The position numbers and the translations under genes were made by a program. A DNA stretch of 64,000 bases from Pseudoalteromonas luteoviolacea (GTDB lineage Bacteria; Pseudomonadota; Gammaproteobacteria; Enterobacterales; Alteromonadaceae), in the NCBI RefSeq assembly GCF_000814765.1, contig NZ_JWIC01000004.1, forward strand, positions 62,001 to 126,000, given 5' to 3'. How positions within the stretch are numbered: position 1 is the first letter of the stretch; each line of letters begins with the position of its first letter. The notes beneath the pieces are model-generated. The model was not told the DNA's origin, did no database searches, and was given only the letters and a program-made list of their open reading frames with translations. This document shows, piece by piece, positions 10,131 to 18,001 of the stretch.

Positions 10131-10560
10131 GTTGCCTGCAATTTAATATTTTTGAGGGTAAGCTAAAGTGTGAGGTCCGTGTATACTACACCACCTTACA
10201 TAACTTTAAGTTCAATATAACTACACTAATAACACAGATGAGCAAAGATATCTTATAATGCTACTGTGGCTACTTTTTCTCTCTGTCATTATGTCGTTTA
10301 GTGAAATCAAATGGCTTGTTATAACGAGAGTTACTGTATTTACTACAGTTACAGTAGATTAAAATATTAAGCTTTAAAGTATTTTAAATATAAAAATAAA
10401 GCGATAATACAGTTTATCTCTTATCTTAATATATTCTAAAAGCGTATTTTATCGGTAATTGCGCAGTTTTATTTGGTTGGCCTTTACGACTGATTTATAG
10501 GGGGAATTATATGCTGTATGTTGTATCGCGAAATAAGCACGTTGATAGTGATATTTATAA
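10131..10560. other. AT-rich intergenic region without a convincing gene
   Basis: About 430 nt between the rpmBG terminator and the next hairpin. It holds one short open frame (10258-10362, 34 codons, hydrophobic start MLLWLLFLSVIMSF) with no clear ribosome site, and an imperfect dyad CTGTA/TACAG (10334-10348). I see no conserved gene or RNA. Confidence 0.5.
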
Positions 10561-10588
10561 AAAACCGAAGCGAAGGCTTCGGTTTTTT
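10561..10588. terminator. intrinsic terminator of the orphan secreted-protein gene
   Basis: CCGAAGC (10565-10571) and GCTTCGG (10576-10582) around GAAG, with A run on the left and six T on the right. It can work on both strands; on the minus strand it would end the gene at 10652-11428. The stem sequence is shared with the hairpin at 11803-11835. Confidence 0.85.
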
Positions 10589-10651
10589 ATTTAAAATAAA
10601 GATAACTAGCTTTACAAGCAATAACTTTATTTTGTATATCTAAATCTCCCC

Positions 10652-11428
10652 TTATTCTGGGTAGCAAACCATATTAACAACTCGCCATAATCCAGAGCCT
10701 GTGTAAGTGGTACGGCATCTCATTTTGAAGCTGTTAAACGACTCAAGGATGTGTAATTGTCTGCGCAGATCTGATGTTGAACCATCTCTTAGTCTAAAAC
10801 TTGAGTCGACGCGGTCGCCACTTTTATGTGTAAATACGACGTCTTCTTCTATGTCACAAGTACCGGCTGTACTTACTTTACACATGGATATAGGTTTTCT
10901 TTGTCCGCCAATTACTTTAGCTGTAATTATATAAGTAGCCAGAGAATTTGAGTTTTTTGATTTATCGATAAGTTTATTTGTTATTGCTGAAATTGACGTG
11001 GATCCAACTTCTGCCGCTGCACCAGTAACTAGCCCTTCTAATATTCTAGAGCGGGTAGATCCTACACCTGCATTTTGCATACTGTATTCATCATCTAAAT
11101 CAATCATCTCTGGTTGTCTGCATGCTTGTTCAGTACAACCTCCTGGTGGTGGAGTATACGATCTGTATGTGTATAAACGATTATTTCTAACTGCACTCAC
11201 AAAGTTATACATGATGGTATATATTTCTTGATCTCGATTACATTGAGAGGAATAACAAGTAATATCAAACTTTAACGAGTTTATTCGATTACTGGATGAT
11301 GTGTGTTTAACTTTGACTTCAGTACTACCCGATTTAAAATATGTGCCTCCAACTTGCCAAGCGCTGACAGATATTGGGGATAGCAGGAACGCCATTAGAG
11401 ATGCATAATAAAATAGTTTTCTTTGCAT
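10652..11428 (-). CDS. orphan secreted protein of unknown function
   Basis: I do not recognise this 258-aa protein. It has a clear signal peptide (hydrophobic core ASLMAFLLSP, predicted cleavage after SVSA near residue 23). The mature part has nine cysteines (C58, C63, C98, C102, C182, C189, C237 and C255 among them), which suggests a disulfide-bonded periplasmic or extracellular protein. The middle (about 125-160) is a small-residue-rich segment that could be a hydrophobic helix. AAGGAA gives a good ribosome site before the ATG. It stands alone, in AT-rich DNA, between two look-alike terminators, in a place where rpmG and mutM are neighbours in other gammaproteobacteria. This fits an accessory gene gained recently. 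Confidence 0.75.
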   Translation of the reverse strand: MQRKLFYYASLMAFLLSPISVSAWQVGGTYFKSGSTEVKVKHTSSSNRINSLKFDITCYSSQCNRDQEIYTIMYNFVSAVRNNRLYTYRSYTPPPGGCTEQACRQPEMIDLDDEYSMQNAGVGSTRSRILEGLVTGAAAEVGSTSISAITNKLIDKSKNSNSLATYIITAKVIGGQRKPISMCKVSTAGTCDIEEDVVFTHKSGDRVDSSFRLRDGSTSDLRRQLHILESFNSFKMRCRTTYTGSGLWRVVNMVCYPE

Positions 11429-11802
11429 AAATAATTCCTTTTTATTTACTAGTTAAGTAACTTTTTATAATAATACTTCAAGATGATGAAGTGTAAACAT
11501 TGTTAAATTTTTGATTTTATTTGTCAATGTTTTTGTTTTGGGAACTTTGTTTTATGTTAAAGGTTAGTGGCGGTAGAATGTGTAATTATAAAAATAAATT
11601 CATATTTATTAAGGTTTTATGTTGTTTTTAGGTTTTTTATTTTGTGTAAAGTTAAATGTGAGTGATTTTTTTAATTGAATTGCATATGGCTTTATTCATT
11701 TTTTAATGCACTAAATATTCTATTGCAGTGATAAAAAGTAATAATAGTATCGGGAATACTAACTTGTCGGTTGCATGTTAAGTATAGTGCTAGCATTTCA
11801 AT
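11429..11802. other. AT-rich intergenic region upstream of the orphan gene
   Basis: About 370 nt of very AT-rich sequence with long T runs. It must contain the promoter of the minus-strand orphan gene, but no good -35/-10 pair stands out. No coding frame of note on either strand. Confidence 0.45.
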
Positions 11803-11835
11803 AAAAAAACCGAAGCCATGGCTTCGGTTTTTTTT
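11803..11835. terminator. bidirectional intrinsic terminator after ppaC
   Basis: An 18-nt palindrome, CCGAAGCC (11810-11817) and GGCTTCGG (11820-11827), flanked by seven A and eight T. It lies 12 nt past the ppaC stop codon on the minus strand. Confidence 0.92.
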
Positions 11836-11847
11836 AAACAGAGGCGA

Positions 11848-12768
11848 TTAAGCAAATGCATCTTGAAGTGGCGGTACCACTTGCTTTTTACGGCTAAGAA
11901 CGCCATCAAGCCAAACGCGGCTTTGCTCAGGCGCTTGACCGTATGCTGTTTGGATAATGCCTTCATCATCAGATGCAATCAGCATTTGAGAGCCTTCTTT
12001 CATGATATCAGTAAGCAGTAGTAGTACTGAGTGACGGCCACCTTCTTCTTTTAGTTTGGCGATATCTGCTTCAAGGTCTGCTTTGATTTCGTCAAACACA
12101 GCGAGGTCGATAACTTCTAGCTGGCCGATGCCCACTAAATTACCGTTCATGTTAAAGTCTTTAAAGTCACGCATTACAAGATCGCGAGCAGGCGTGCCTT
12201 CAACCGCTGATTTTACTTTGAACATTTCCATACCAAATGCTTTGAAATCTTCGATACCAGCAATTTCTGCCAGTACTTCAACGCATTTGATATCTGCTGT
12301 TGTACATGTCGGTGATTTGAAAATAACCGTATCAGATAAAATCGCGCCTAACATCAGGCCTGCGATGTCCTTAGGAATTTCAACACCGTAAAAGTCATAC
12401 ATCATCTTGATGATGGTGTTACTACAGCCGACTGGGCGGATCCAACATTCAAGTGGCGTTGAAGTGGTTAAATCACCTAGTTTATGGTGATCAACTACAC
12501 CTACAACAGTGGCTTCGTCAATGTCATCAGGTGCTTGTGTTTTTTCTGTGTGATCAACGATATACACTTCTTCACCTGCATAGCTTAATTTAAGCTCTGG
12601 GGCTTCGAAGCCAAAACGATCTAGAATAAACTGTGTTTCTGGTGATACATCACCTAAACGAGTAGGAATTGCTTCTTCACCAATTTGGTTTTTAAGATAA
12701 GACAGTGCAATTGCACCACAAATTGAATCAGAATCAGGGATTTTATGACCCACTACATACATTGCCAT
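11848..12768 (-). CDS. ppaC: manganese-dependent inorganic pyrophosphatase (family II)
   Basis: Hydrolyses pyrophosphate to phosphate in the cytoplasm. This is the DHH-type enzyme, not the common family I Ppa. Metal ligands are visible: H8, D12 and D14 in GHKIPDSDS, Asp in IVDHTE, and the DHH signature in GVVDHHKLGD. The C-terminal DHHA2 domain ends with the substrate-binding SRKKQVVPPL. The length of 306 aa is typical. The first ATG (MAM) is backed by AGGAG about 8 nt upstream. Monocistronic, ending in a strong terminator. Confidence 0.96.
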   Translation of the reverse strand: MAMYVVGHKIPDSDSICGAIALSYLKNQIGEEAIPTRLGDVSPETQFILDRFGFEAPELKLSYAGEEVYIVDHTEKTQAPDDIDEATVVGVVDHHKLGDLTTSTPLECWIRPVGCSNTIIKMMYDFYGVEIPKDIAGLMLGAILSDTVIFKSPTCTTADIKCVEVLAEIAGIEDFKAFGMEMFKVKSAVEGTPARDLVMRDFKDFNMNGNLVGIGQLEVIDLAVFDEIKADLEADIAKLKEEGGRHSVLLLLTDIMKEGSQMLIASDDEGIIQTAYGQAPEQSRVWLDGVLSRKKQVVPPLQDAFA

Positions 12769-12975
12769 TGACGGACTCCTAAAAAATTTTGTCGCTTATT
12801 TTAGCAAAAATTAATCACATTAATACAGTCTCAGAGGGGTTTTGGACCTAGAAAATAGTCTAAGCTGTGTTTATGAAATAACGTAGATTGGACAATTAAA
12901 AGTACAGGTCCGCAATACTGCAAGGTATAGTAGTGTGATCTAAGTCATCTTCCTGTGAGTATGTATGGGGCCATT

Positions 12976-13467
12976 ATGGGGTTAAGCCGAAAAGCCTGGA
13001 ACAATGTGGTGATTTTCTCCATGTTGATTATGATCTTCTTTCTCAATGGGCTACATCATAAGTTAAATCCGCAACAAGCTGAATTTGAGAGGGTTATGGT
13101 ATTGCCAGAGCACAGCTTTGTACTGGCTATGGCCTACCCAGGGGTTAAGATAGAGCGTATAGGCACTACGTGGCGTATTGAAAATAAGCTGGGTGGTAAA
13201 GTGCAAACAGCCTATACCGAGCAAGAGCTTGTTCAGATAGTTCAGCTTTGGCAACACACGGAATTACAATCGATAGCACCACCTCAGCTCAATCCAGAGT
13301 CAGCAATTTCGGTTGCGACTTTTTGGGTAGCTGGAGAGGAATTACCATTAAGTTATCAGCTATATCGAACTGATGAGCTGTATTTGCTCTATGCTAAGCG
13401 TCAACAGCTGTGGCTGGAACTTAATGCCGATATAGCAACGCAATTATTTAAACCAATAGAATTATAG
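12976..13467 (+). CDS. small membrane-anchored protein of unknown function upstream of mutM
   Basis: I do not recognise the family. The protein (163 aa from the ATG at 12976; in-frame GTG 12955 and ATG 12961 are alternatives) has one N-terminal membrane segment ([13 protein letters not shown]) and a soluble remainder with an alternating-charge, beta-strand-like pattern, probably exposed to the periplasm. It ends 2 nt before mutM, so the two are surely co-transcribed. The mutM link is by position only; a role in repair does not follow. GGGG 5-6 nt before the 12976 ATG is the best ribosome site. Confidence 0.7.
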   Translation: MGLSRKAWNNVVIFSMLIMIFFLNGLHHKLNPQQAEFERVMVLPEHSFVLAMAYPGVKIERIGTTWRIENKLGGKVQTAYTEQELVQIVQLWQHTELQSIAPPQLNPESAISVATFWVAGEELPLSYQLYRTDELYLLYAKRQQLWLELNADIATQLFKPIEL

Positions 13468-13469
13468 TT

Positions 13470-14279
13470 ATGCCAGAATTACCAGAAGTTGAAGTCAGCC
13501 GTTTAGGTATTGAGCCTCATATCAAAGGCCATGTTGTCAATGAAGTCCGCATTCATAATGGCCGTTTACGCTGGCCTGTGCCTGAAGATGTTGCGCGTTT
13601 AGAGGGAAAAGCAATTTCAGCGGTGAGACGCAGAGCTAAATATTTACTGTTAGACAGCGAAGCGGGCACTGGGATCCTTCATTTGGGGATGTCTGGCAAT
13701 TTACGAGTCGTTGAGCACAGTGAACCTTTGAAAAAACACGATCATGTTGAATTGCTCTTTGATAACGGTTTAGCCTTGCGGCTTAATGATCCACGCCGTT
13801 TTGGCGCATTTTTATGGCAAGACCCCGAACAGCAACACAGTGTTTTTGCTAAGTTGGGCCCAGAGCCGTTAACAGATGCTTTTGACGCCAATCATTTATA
13901 TCAAGCCAGTCGTGGTAAAAAAGTTGCGGTGAAGCAATTCATTATGGATAACCACGTGGTCGTCGGGGTTGGCAACATATATGCTAATGAGTCTTTGTTT
14001 AAAGCGGGGATCCACCCAAAACGTGAAGCTGGTAAAATTTCGCTAGCACGTTATCAAAAGCTCACGCCAATCATTAAAGAAACGCTCGCAGCAGCCATTA
14101 AACAAGGTGGAACAACCCTAAAAGACTTTGCTCAAAGTGATGGTAAGCCGGGTTACTTTGCCCAAGAGCTTTTAGTGTATGGTCGAAAAGGCGAGCCCTG
14201 TGTGCAATGCGATACCACGTTGCAAGAGATCCGATTAGGGCAGCGTAGCACTGTGTACTGCACTAAGTGCCAACGCTGA
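13470..14279 (+). CDS. mutM: formamidopyrimidine-DNA glycosylase
   Basis: Bifunctional DNA glycosylase/AP lyase that removes 8-oxoguanine and formamidopyrimidines. The N terminus [20 protein letters not shown] shows the catalytic Pro2 and Glu3. Lys in [10 protein letters not shown], the H2TH motif ([19 protein letters not shown]) and the C-terminal zinc finger with CVQC and CTKC are all present. Length 269 aa is usual. It is two nt from the upstream gene and 8 nt from the convergent M20 gene, leaving no room for a terminator. Separated here from rpmBG, its usual neighbour. Confidence 0.97.
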   Translation: MPELPEVEVSRLGIEPHIKGHVVNEVRIHNGRLRWPVPEDVARLEGKAISAVRRRAKYLLLDSEAGTGILHLGMSGNLRVVEHSEPLKKHDHVELLFDNGLALRLNDPRRFGAFLWQDPEQQHSVFAKLGPEPLTDAFDANHLYQASRGKKVAVKQFIMDNHVVVGVGNIYANESLFKAGIHPKREAGKISLARYQKLTPIIKETLAAAIKQGGTTLKDFAQSDGKPGYFAQELLVYGRKGEPCVQCDTTLQEIRLGQRSTVYCTKCQR

Positions 14280-14287
14280 CAAAATCC

Positions 14288-15415
14288 CTATGCTTGATGT
14301 GCCGCAGGTGTCGCTATGCTCGCTCGAAAACAGAGTTCAGATAATATGGCCGTCATTTGTTCAGTGCGCAACTCGAAACTGGACTTGAGTGCACGCTCAT
14401 TGCGAGTGTGATCACCATCGCCATAGGGGCCGAAGCCGTCTAATGTGGGCGTCCCTGTGGCAGAAGCTGTATTTGCGTCTGATACGCCACCACGATGTTC
14501 AATTGGTTGAGCTTCCCCAAGGATGTCGTTAATTTCTTCGAGCAGTGACTGTTGTGCGGCGTTTGGTGCCATCACGCCACGTTGCAATCCTCCCTGTATC
14601 TCCACCTCCACGCCAGTGATTTCGATGGCCATACAAATGTTTTCAATCCCTTCCAATAACCTTTGTTGTTCTGCTTGGTTTGTAAATCGCGCTTCAACCT
14701 GCATACTTGCTTTACCTGAAATGGTGTTCGCACCAATGCCGCCTTGCACTTTACCGACATTCACAGTACTACCCGCTTTGAGGTCGGTTAATGAGGCCAT
14801 TTCTAACAACATATTTGCCATAGCAAAGTTGGCATCAATGCCATCTCTGTAGTGATTACCTGCATGGGCAGGTTTGCCTGTCACTGTGATGTGATAGGTT
14901 GCAATGCCTTTTCTGGCCACGACAAGCTCATGCTCTTTTCCTGCGGCTTCAAATACAAAACATGCATCATATTGTTTGGCTATCTTCGTCGTCAAAGCTT
15001 GGCTGTCGTCACTGCCAATTTCTTCATCACTCACTAGCAACCAGTCTATATTTGCGAGTTGACCATATTGCTGTTTAAGGCGTCTTAGTGCGTTCAGTGC
15101 CACCCAGTTACCGCCTTTCATATCACACACACCAGGCCCATAAACATAGCGGTCGTCTTCGGAAAACTCGGTGAAAGTATCTTTGGGAAAGACGGTGTCT
15201 AGATGTCCTAATAACAATATGCGTTTGCCTGAACTACGAGGTGAGCGAAACAGTAAATGGTCACCAATATGTTCACGTTGGTAGCGTGTCAGTGAAAAGC
15301 CAAGCGGTTCAATGAGAGCGATCATTTGTTCACCGTGTTGATCCACCCCGACTTTATTTTTACTGTGCGAGTTACAGCGTATTAAGTCTGCTAATTCTGC
15401 ATAGTTTAGATTCAT
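14288..15415 (-). CDS. M20 family metallopeptidase (glutamate carboxypeptidase-like)
   Basis: A 375-aa zinc peptidase of family M20, most like carboxypeptidase G2/ArgE-type enzymes. The di-zinc and catalytic residues are visible: H71 and D73 (GHLDTVFP), bridging D98 (CDMKGG), E131-E132 (DEEIGS), E156 (FEAAG), the dimer-face His in PAHAG, and a C-terminal His in GDGDHTRN. There is no signal peptide, so it should act in the cytoplasm. It is divergent from the ATP-grasp/M14 operon and shares its 180-nt control region, so a joint pathway is plausible. Substrate unknown; C-terminal amino acids of short peptides or N-acyl amino acids are the family options. Confidence 0.88.
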   Translation of the reverse strand: MNLNYAELADLIRCNSHSKNKVGVDQHGEQMIALIEPLGFSLTRYQREHIGDHLLFRSPRSSGKRILLLGHLDTVFPKDTFTEFSEDDRYVYGPGVCDMKGGNWVALNALRRLKQQYGQLANIDWLLVSDEEIGSDDSQALTTKIAKQYDACFVFEAAGKEHELVVARKGIATYHITVTGKPAHAGNHYRDGIDANFAMANMLLEMASLTDLKAGSTVNVGKVQGGIGANTISGKASMQVEARFTNQAEQQRLLEGIENICMAIEITGVEVEIQGGLQRGVMAPNAAQQSLLEEINDILGEAQPIEHRGGVSDANTASATGTPTLDGFGPYGDGDHTRNERALKSSFELRTEQMTAILSELCFRASIATPAAHQA

Positions 15416-15533
15416 CCTAATCTTCTCCCTGTGAAGGTTTGGCTCATCGTGGCGTTTTTCGGTTGCAGTTCGGTGAAGCTTTTATGAACAGTTTTCAGTT
15501 CAGTAAAAGGATCAAAAATTTGTCATACAGATG

Positions 15534-15550
15534 GTCTTAACTAGTAAGAC
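15534..15550. promoter_or_regulatory. inverted repeat in the divergent control region
   Basis: GTCTTA (15534-15539) and TAAGAC (15545-15550) around ACTAG, between the M20 gene and the first ATP-grasp gene. A TTGTCA (15520-15525) nearby could be a -35. Possible operator; not tested. Confidence 0.35.
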
Positions 15551-15594
15551 ATCACTCTGTTTTTGCACCTATTTTTAAACCAAGGAGATACTTT

Positions 15595-16542
15595 ATGACT
15601 GCCGTATCGCGGGCGCCTCATGTCGGGATTTGGATGTACGAAAATGGCGGGGGAAGAGAAATTGAACAACAGTTAGTTCACGCTTTAGCTGAGCGTGGGA
15701 TCCAAGCTAGTACAGGTCTAAATCTGCGTGATGCTAGAGCGCGAGATGGTGGAATTGAATGTAATGGTGTGTCCATGGAGCAGTTAGATGCCTTTTTGAG
15801 CTACAACGCGGGTCAGCAAACGCAATATCAGCTTTACCTTTATGAAACTCTAAACGAAACGATCCCTACACTGAATAATTATCGCGCTTTTGCATTGGCA
15901 GAAGACAAGTTTCGTACGTCACACTTGCTCAATAGCCATGGGATCTGTACACCAGATTATCGTTTATGCCATAAAAATGACATGGATGGTCTGCGTGCTG
16001 CGCTGCACGATTTTGGGGGGAAGTTAGTCTATAAACCCACAGATGGTTGGGGCGGCGTCGGCATTGTAAAAATAGAAGGCGAACAGGCGCTGGATATGAT
16101 CATGCCTTTTTTAAGTCGTACTGATTTACGTTACTTTTACGTTGAGCGTTTTATCAATTATGACAATACCGATTATCGTGTTGATGTTGTAGATGGGCAG
16201 TTTGTTGGCTGTTATGGCCGAAAAGCTCCTAAAGATGATTGGAAAACCAATGTAACCAGCGGTGGGAGCGTTTTTGTGCGTGAAGCCAATGATGAAGTGG
16301 TGGCACTGGCATTAAAAGCAACTAAAGCGCTGGGTCTTGAAATCTCTGGCGTTGATTTAATTTACGACCGCGAAAAAGAACAATATGTGGTGTTAGAGGT
16401 GAACACAATTCCTGCCTTTGCCACCCCAGAGCAAGAGCAGTTAGGACTGACATTTAATCAAGCTAAAATCCAAGCTATGGTGGGTTTGATTGAAAAAACA
16501 GTGACCAATAAAACTTCATTTCAATCTGCCAAGGTGGCCTAA
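15595..16542 (+). CDS. RimK-like ATP-grasp ligase
   Basis: A 315-aa protein of the ATP-grasp superfamily, RimK-like. The N-terminal part is a pre-ATP-grasp domain; the grasp fold follows (about 95-305), with EDKFRTSHLL, the ATP-binding Lys in VYKPTDGWGGVGI, a Gly-rich loop, GGSVFVRE, SGVDLIYD and the Mg-binding VLEVNTIP. Enzymes of this group join a carboxylate to an amine through an acyl phosphate (peptides, side-chain extension by Glu). Strong ribosome site AAGGAG, 7 nt spacing. It is followed 4 nt later by a second ATP-grasp gene. No signal peptide. The substrate is unknown. Confidence 0.87.
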   Translation: MTAVSRAPHVGIWMYENGGGREIEQQLVHALAERGIQASTGLNLRDARARDGGIECNGVSMEQLDAFLSYNAGQQTQYQLYLYETLNETIPTLNNYRAFALAEDKFRTSHLLNSHGICTPDYRLCHKNDMDGLRAALHDFGGKLVYKPTDGWGGVGIVKIEGEQALDMIMPFLSRTDLRYFYVERFINYDNTDYRVDVVDGQFVGCYGRKAPKDDWKTNVTSGGSVFVREANDEVVALALKATKALGLEISGVDLIYDREKEQYVVLEVNTIPAFATPEQEQLGLTFNQAKIQAMVGLIEKTVTNKTSFQSAKVA

Positions 16543-16546
16543 TCTC

Positions 16547-17926
16547 ATGCAAAATAAAACACAATTACCTAAAATCGGACTACTTTATCTCGATTATGTA
16601 CTGCGCTTTTTTGACAAGTCTAATTTTAAAGGGTGGCCCGATAAAATTGAAACTGTGGTATTTCACTGGGGGAATGACAAGGCGCGTTTTATTGCTGAGG
16701 TAAAGCGTAAAAAAATAGATGTCCTGATCGGCAATATTCCGGCAACGGCATATGAAACATTTAGAGAGATCGCCAGAGCATTGCCAGAAGTCAGGTTTTT
16801 GCCTTCATTGGACAGCCAATTCTCCAATAAATCTAAAGAAAATGTGACGCATTTTTGCCGCAAATATAAGCTGCCAGCACCACATACTGAAATATTTTAT
16901 ATTCCAGAGAGAGCGCAGCAATATCTAGCAAATGCACAGTATCCAAAAATTATTAAGCGCTCTTATGGACCTTCAAATTATGGGGGCTACTTTGTTCATA
17001 AAGTAGATAGTGCTGAAGAAGCCAAGACTTTATTGAGTGAGAAAAAGTATTACCCACTTTATATTCAAGATTTTGTGCCTATGGAAGCGGATATTCGTGT
17101 GATGCTGATTGGGCATAAACCTGTATGTGCTTTTTGGCGCAGACCTCCTGAAGGGGAATGGTTAACCAACACCAGCCAAGGTGGGAGTATGGATTACCAA
17201 GCGGTGCCTAAGTCGGTATTAAAACTCGCAACAGCGGCTTCTAAAGCGGCAAATGCAGAGTATTGGGCATGTGATATTGCTCTGGGTAAAGATGGTAAAT
17301 TACGTATCTTAGAATGTGCAACAGCCTTTGCTGCATTCCCTTACATTCGAGATTGGATTGGTCAATACTTGATGTGGTTATTGTCGAGTGGATACTTCAG
17401 AAAGCCTAATATCCCGCTCTACAACTGGGAAGAACTCGGCAAAATTGACGCGCGTTTACTGCGCACGATGCGCCACATTGGATTTTCTCAGTACACACCA
17501 AGCCAAGATTGCGGTGAAGTATTCAAGCAACTGGATGAGCAGGCTTTTCCTATTCTAGACACTGATTTTAAATTGGGAGAAGAGTGGCCAAGTGAAGTGT
17601 GGAATCTGCAAGATAACTTTGTGTTGGGCGCCAGAACAGTTGCGGCTAAGGCGATGCAGCCAATCCCTGCCAGTGATGAGCTAGCTGAAGATCTGAATAA
17701 TTATGATGCCCCGCAATTTGATGAAGCGCAAGTGAGAGCGTTACTGAGTCAAGTCCGTGGTGTGGGCGAAAAAATGGTCGATGACATTATGACGACATTC
17801 GGTGCACATGGTGTTGTTGAAGCATTAAATACTGATCCACAAAAGTTGTGTGTTGTGAAAAACCTCAAGGATAAGAAATTAGAAAAAATAGTCGAGCACT
17901 GGCAAAACCATGCTGGGCAAATCTAA
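16547..17926 (+). CDS. ATP-grasp-like protein with C-terminal helix-hairpin-helix region
   Basis: A 459-aa protein. The first ~100 residues resemble a pre-ATP-grasp domain. Residues about 105-300 look like a RimK-type grasp domain: KIIKRSYGPSNYGGY (ATP lysine and loop), YIQDFVPMEADIRVMLIG, TSQGGSMDY and, in place of the usual NxxP, ILECATAFAAFP. After a linker, the last ~60 residues read like tandem helix-hairpin-helix motifs (VRGVGEKMVDDI, then VKNLKDKKLEKIVEHW), known from RuvA/UvrC-type DNA-binding or protein-protein modules. Such a fusion to an ATP-grasp enzyme is unusual. Its Mg site is less canonical than that of the upstream ligase. Four nt separate the two genes, so they are co-transcribed. 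Confidence 0.82.
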   Translation: MQNKTQLPKIGLLYLDYVLRFFDKSNFKGWPDKIETVVFHWGNDKARFIAEVKRKKIDVLIGNIPATAYETFREIARALPEVRFLPSLDSQFSNKSKENVTHFCRKYKLPAPHTEIFYIPERAQQYLANAQYPKIIKRSYGPSNYGGYFVHKVDSAEEAKTLLSEKKYYPLYIQDFVPMEADIRVMLIGHKPVCAFWRRPPEGEWLTNTSQGGSMDYQAVPKSVLKLATAASKAANAEYWACDIALGKDGKLRILECATAFAAFPYIRDWIGQYLMWLLSSGYFRKPNIPLYNWEELGKIDARLLRTMRHIGFSQYTPSQDCGEVFKQLDEQAFPILDTDFKLGEEWPSEVWNLQDNFVLGARTVAAKAMQPIPASDELAEDLNNYDAPQFDEAQVRALLSQVRGVGEKMVDDIMTTFGAHGVVEALNTDPQKLCVVKNLKDKKLEKIVEHWQNHAGQI

Positions 17927-18001
17927 TGGATACCAACAGATAGACCAAGTGACGGGGGCTGTTGCCGCCGTCTATTTTCGTTCAACGAGTAAGCCTGTGC
18001 T

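Noticed and set aside
10334-10348. Second LexA-like box (CTGT...ACAG)
   Set aside because: The spacing is 7 nt and not 8, and no SOS gene follows; it fails the consensus.
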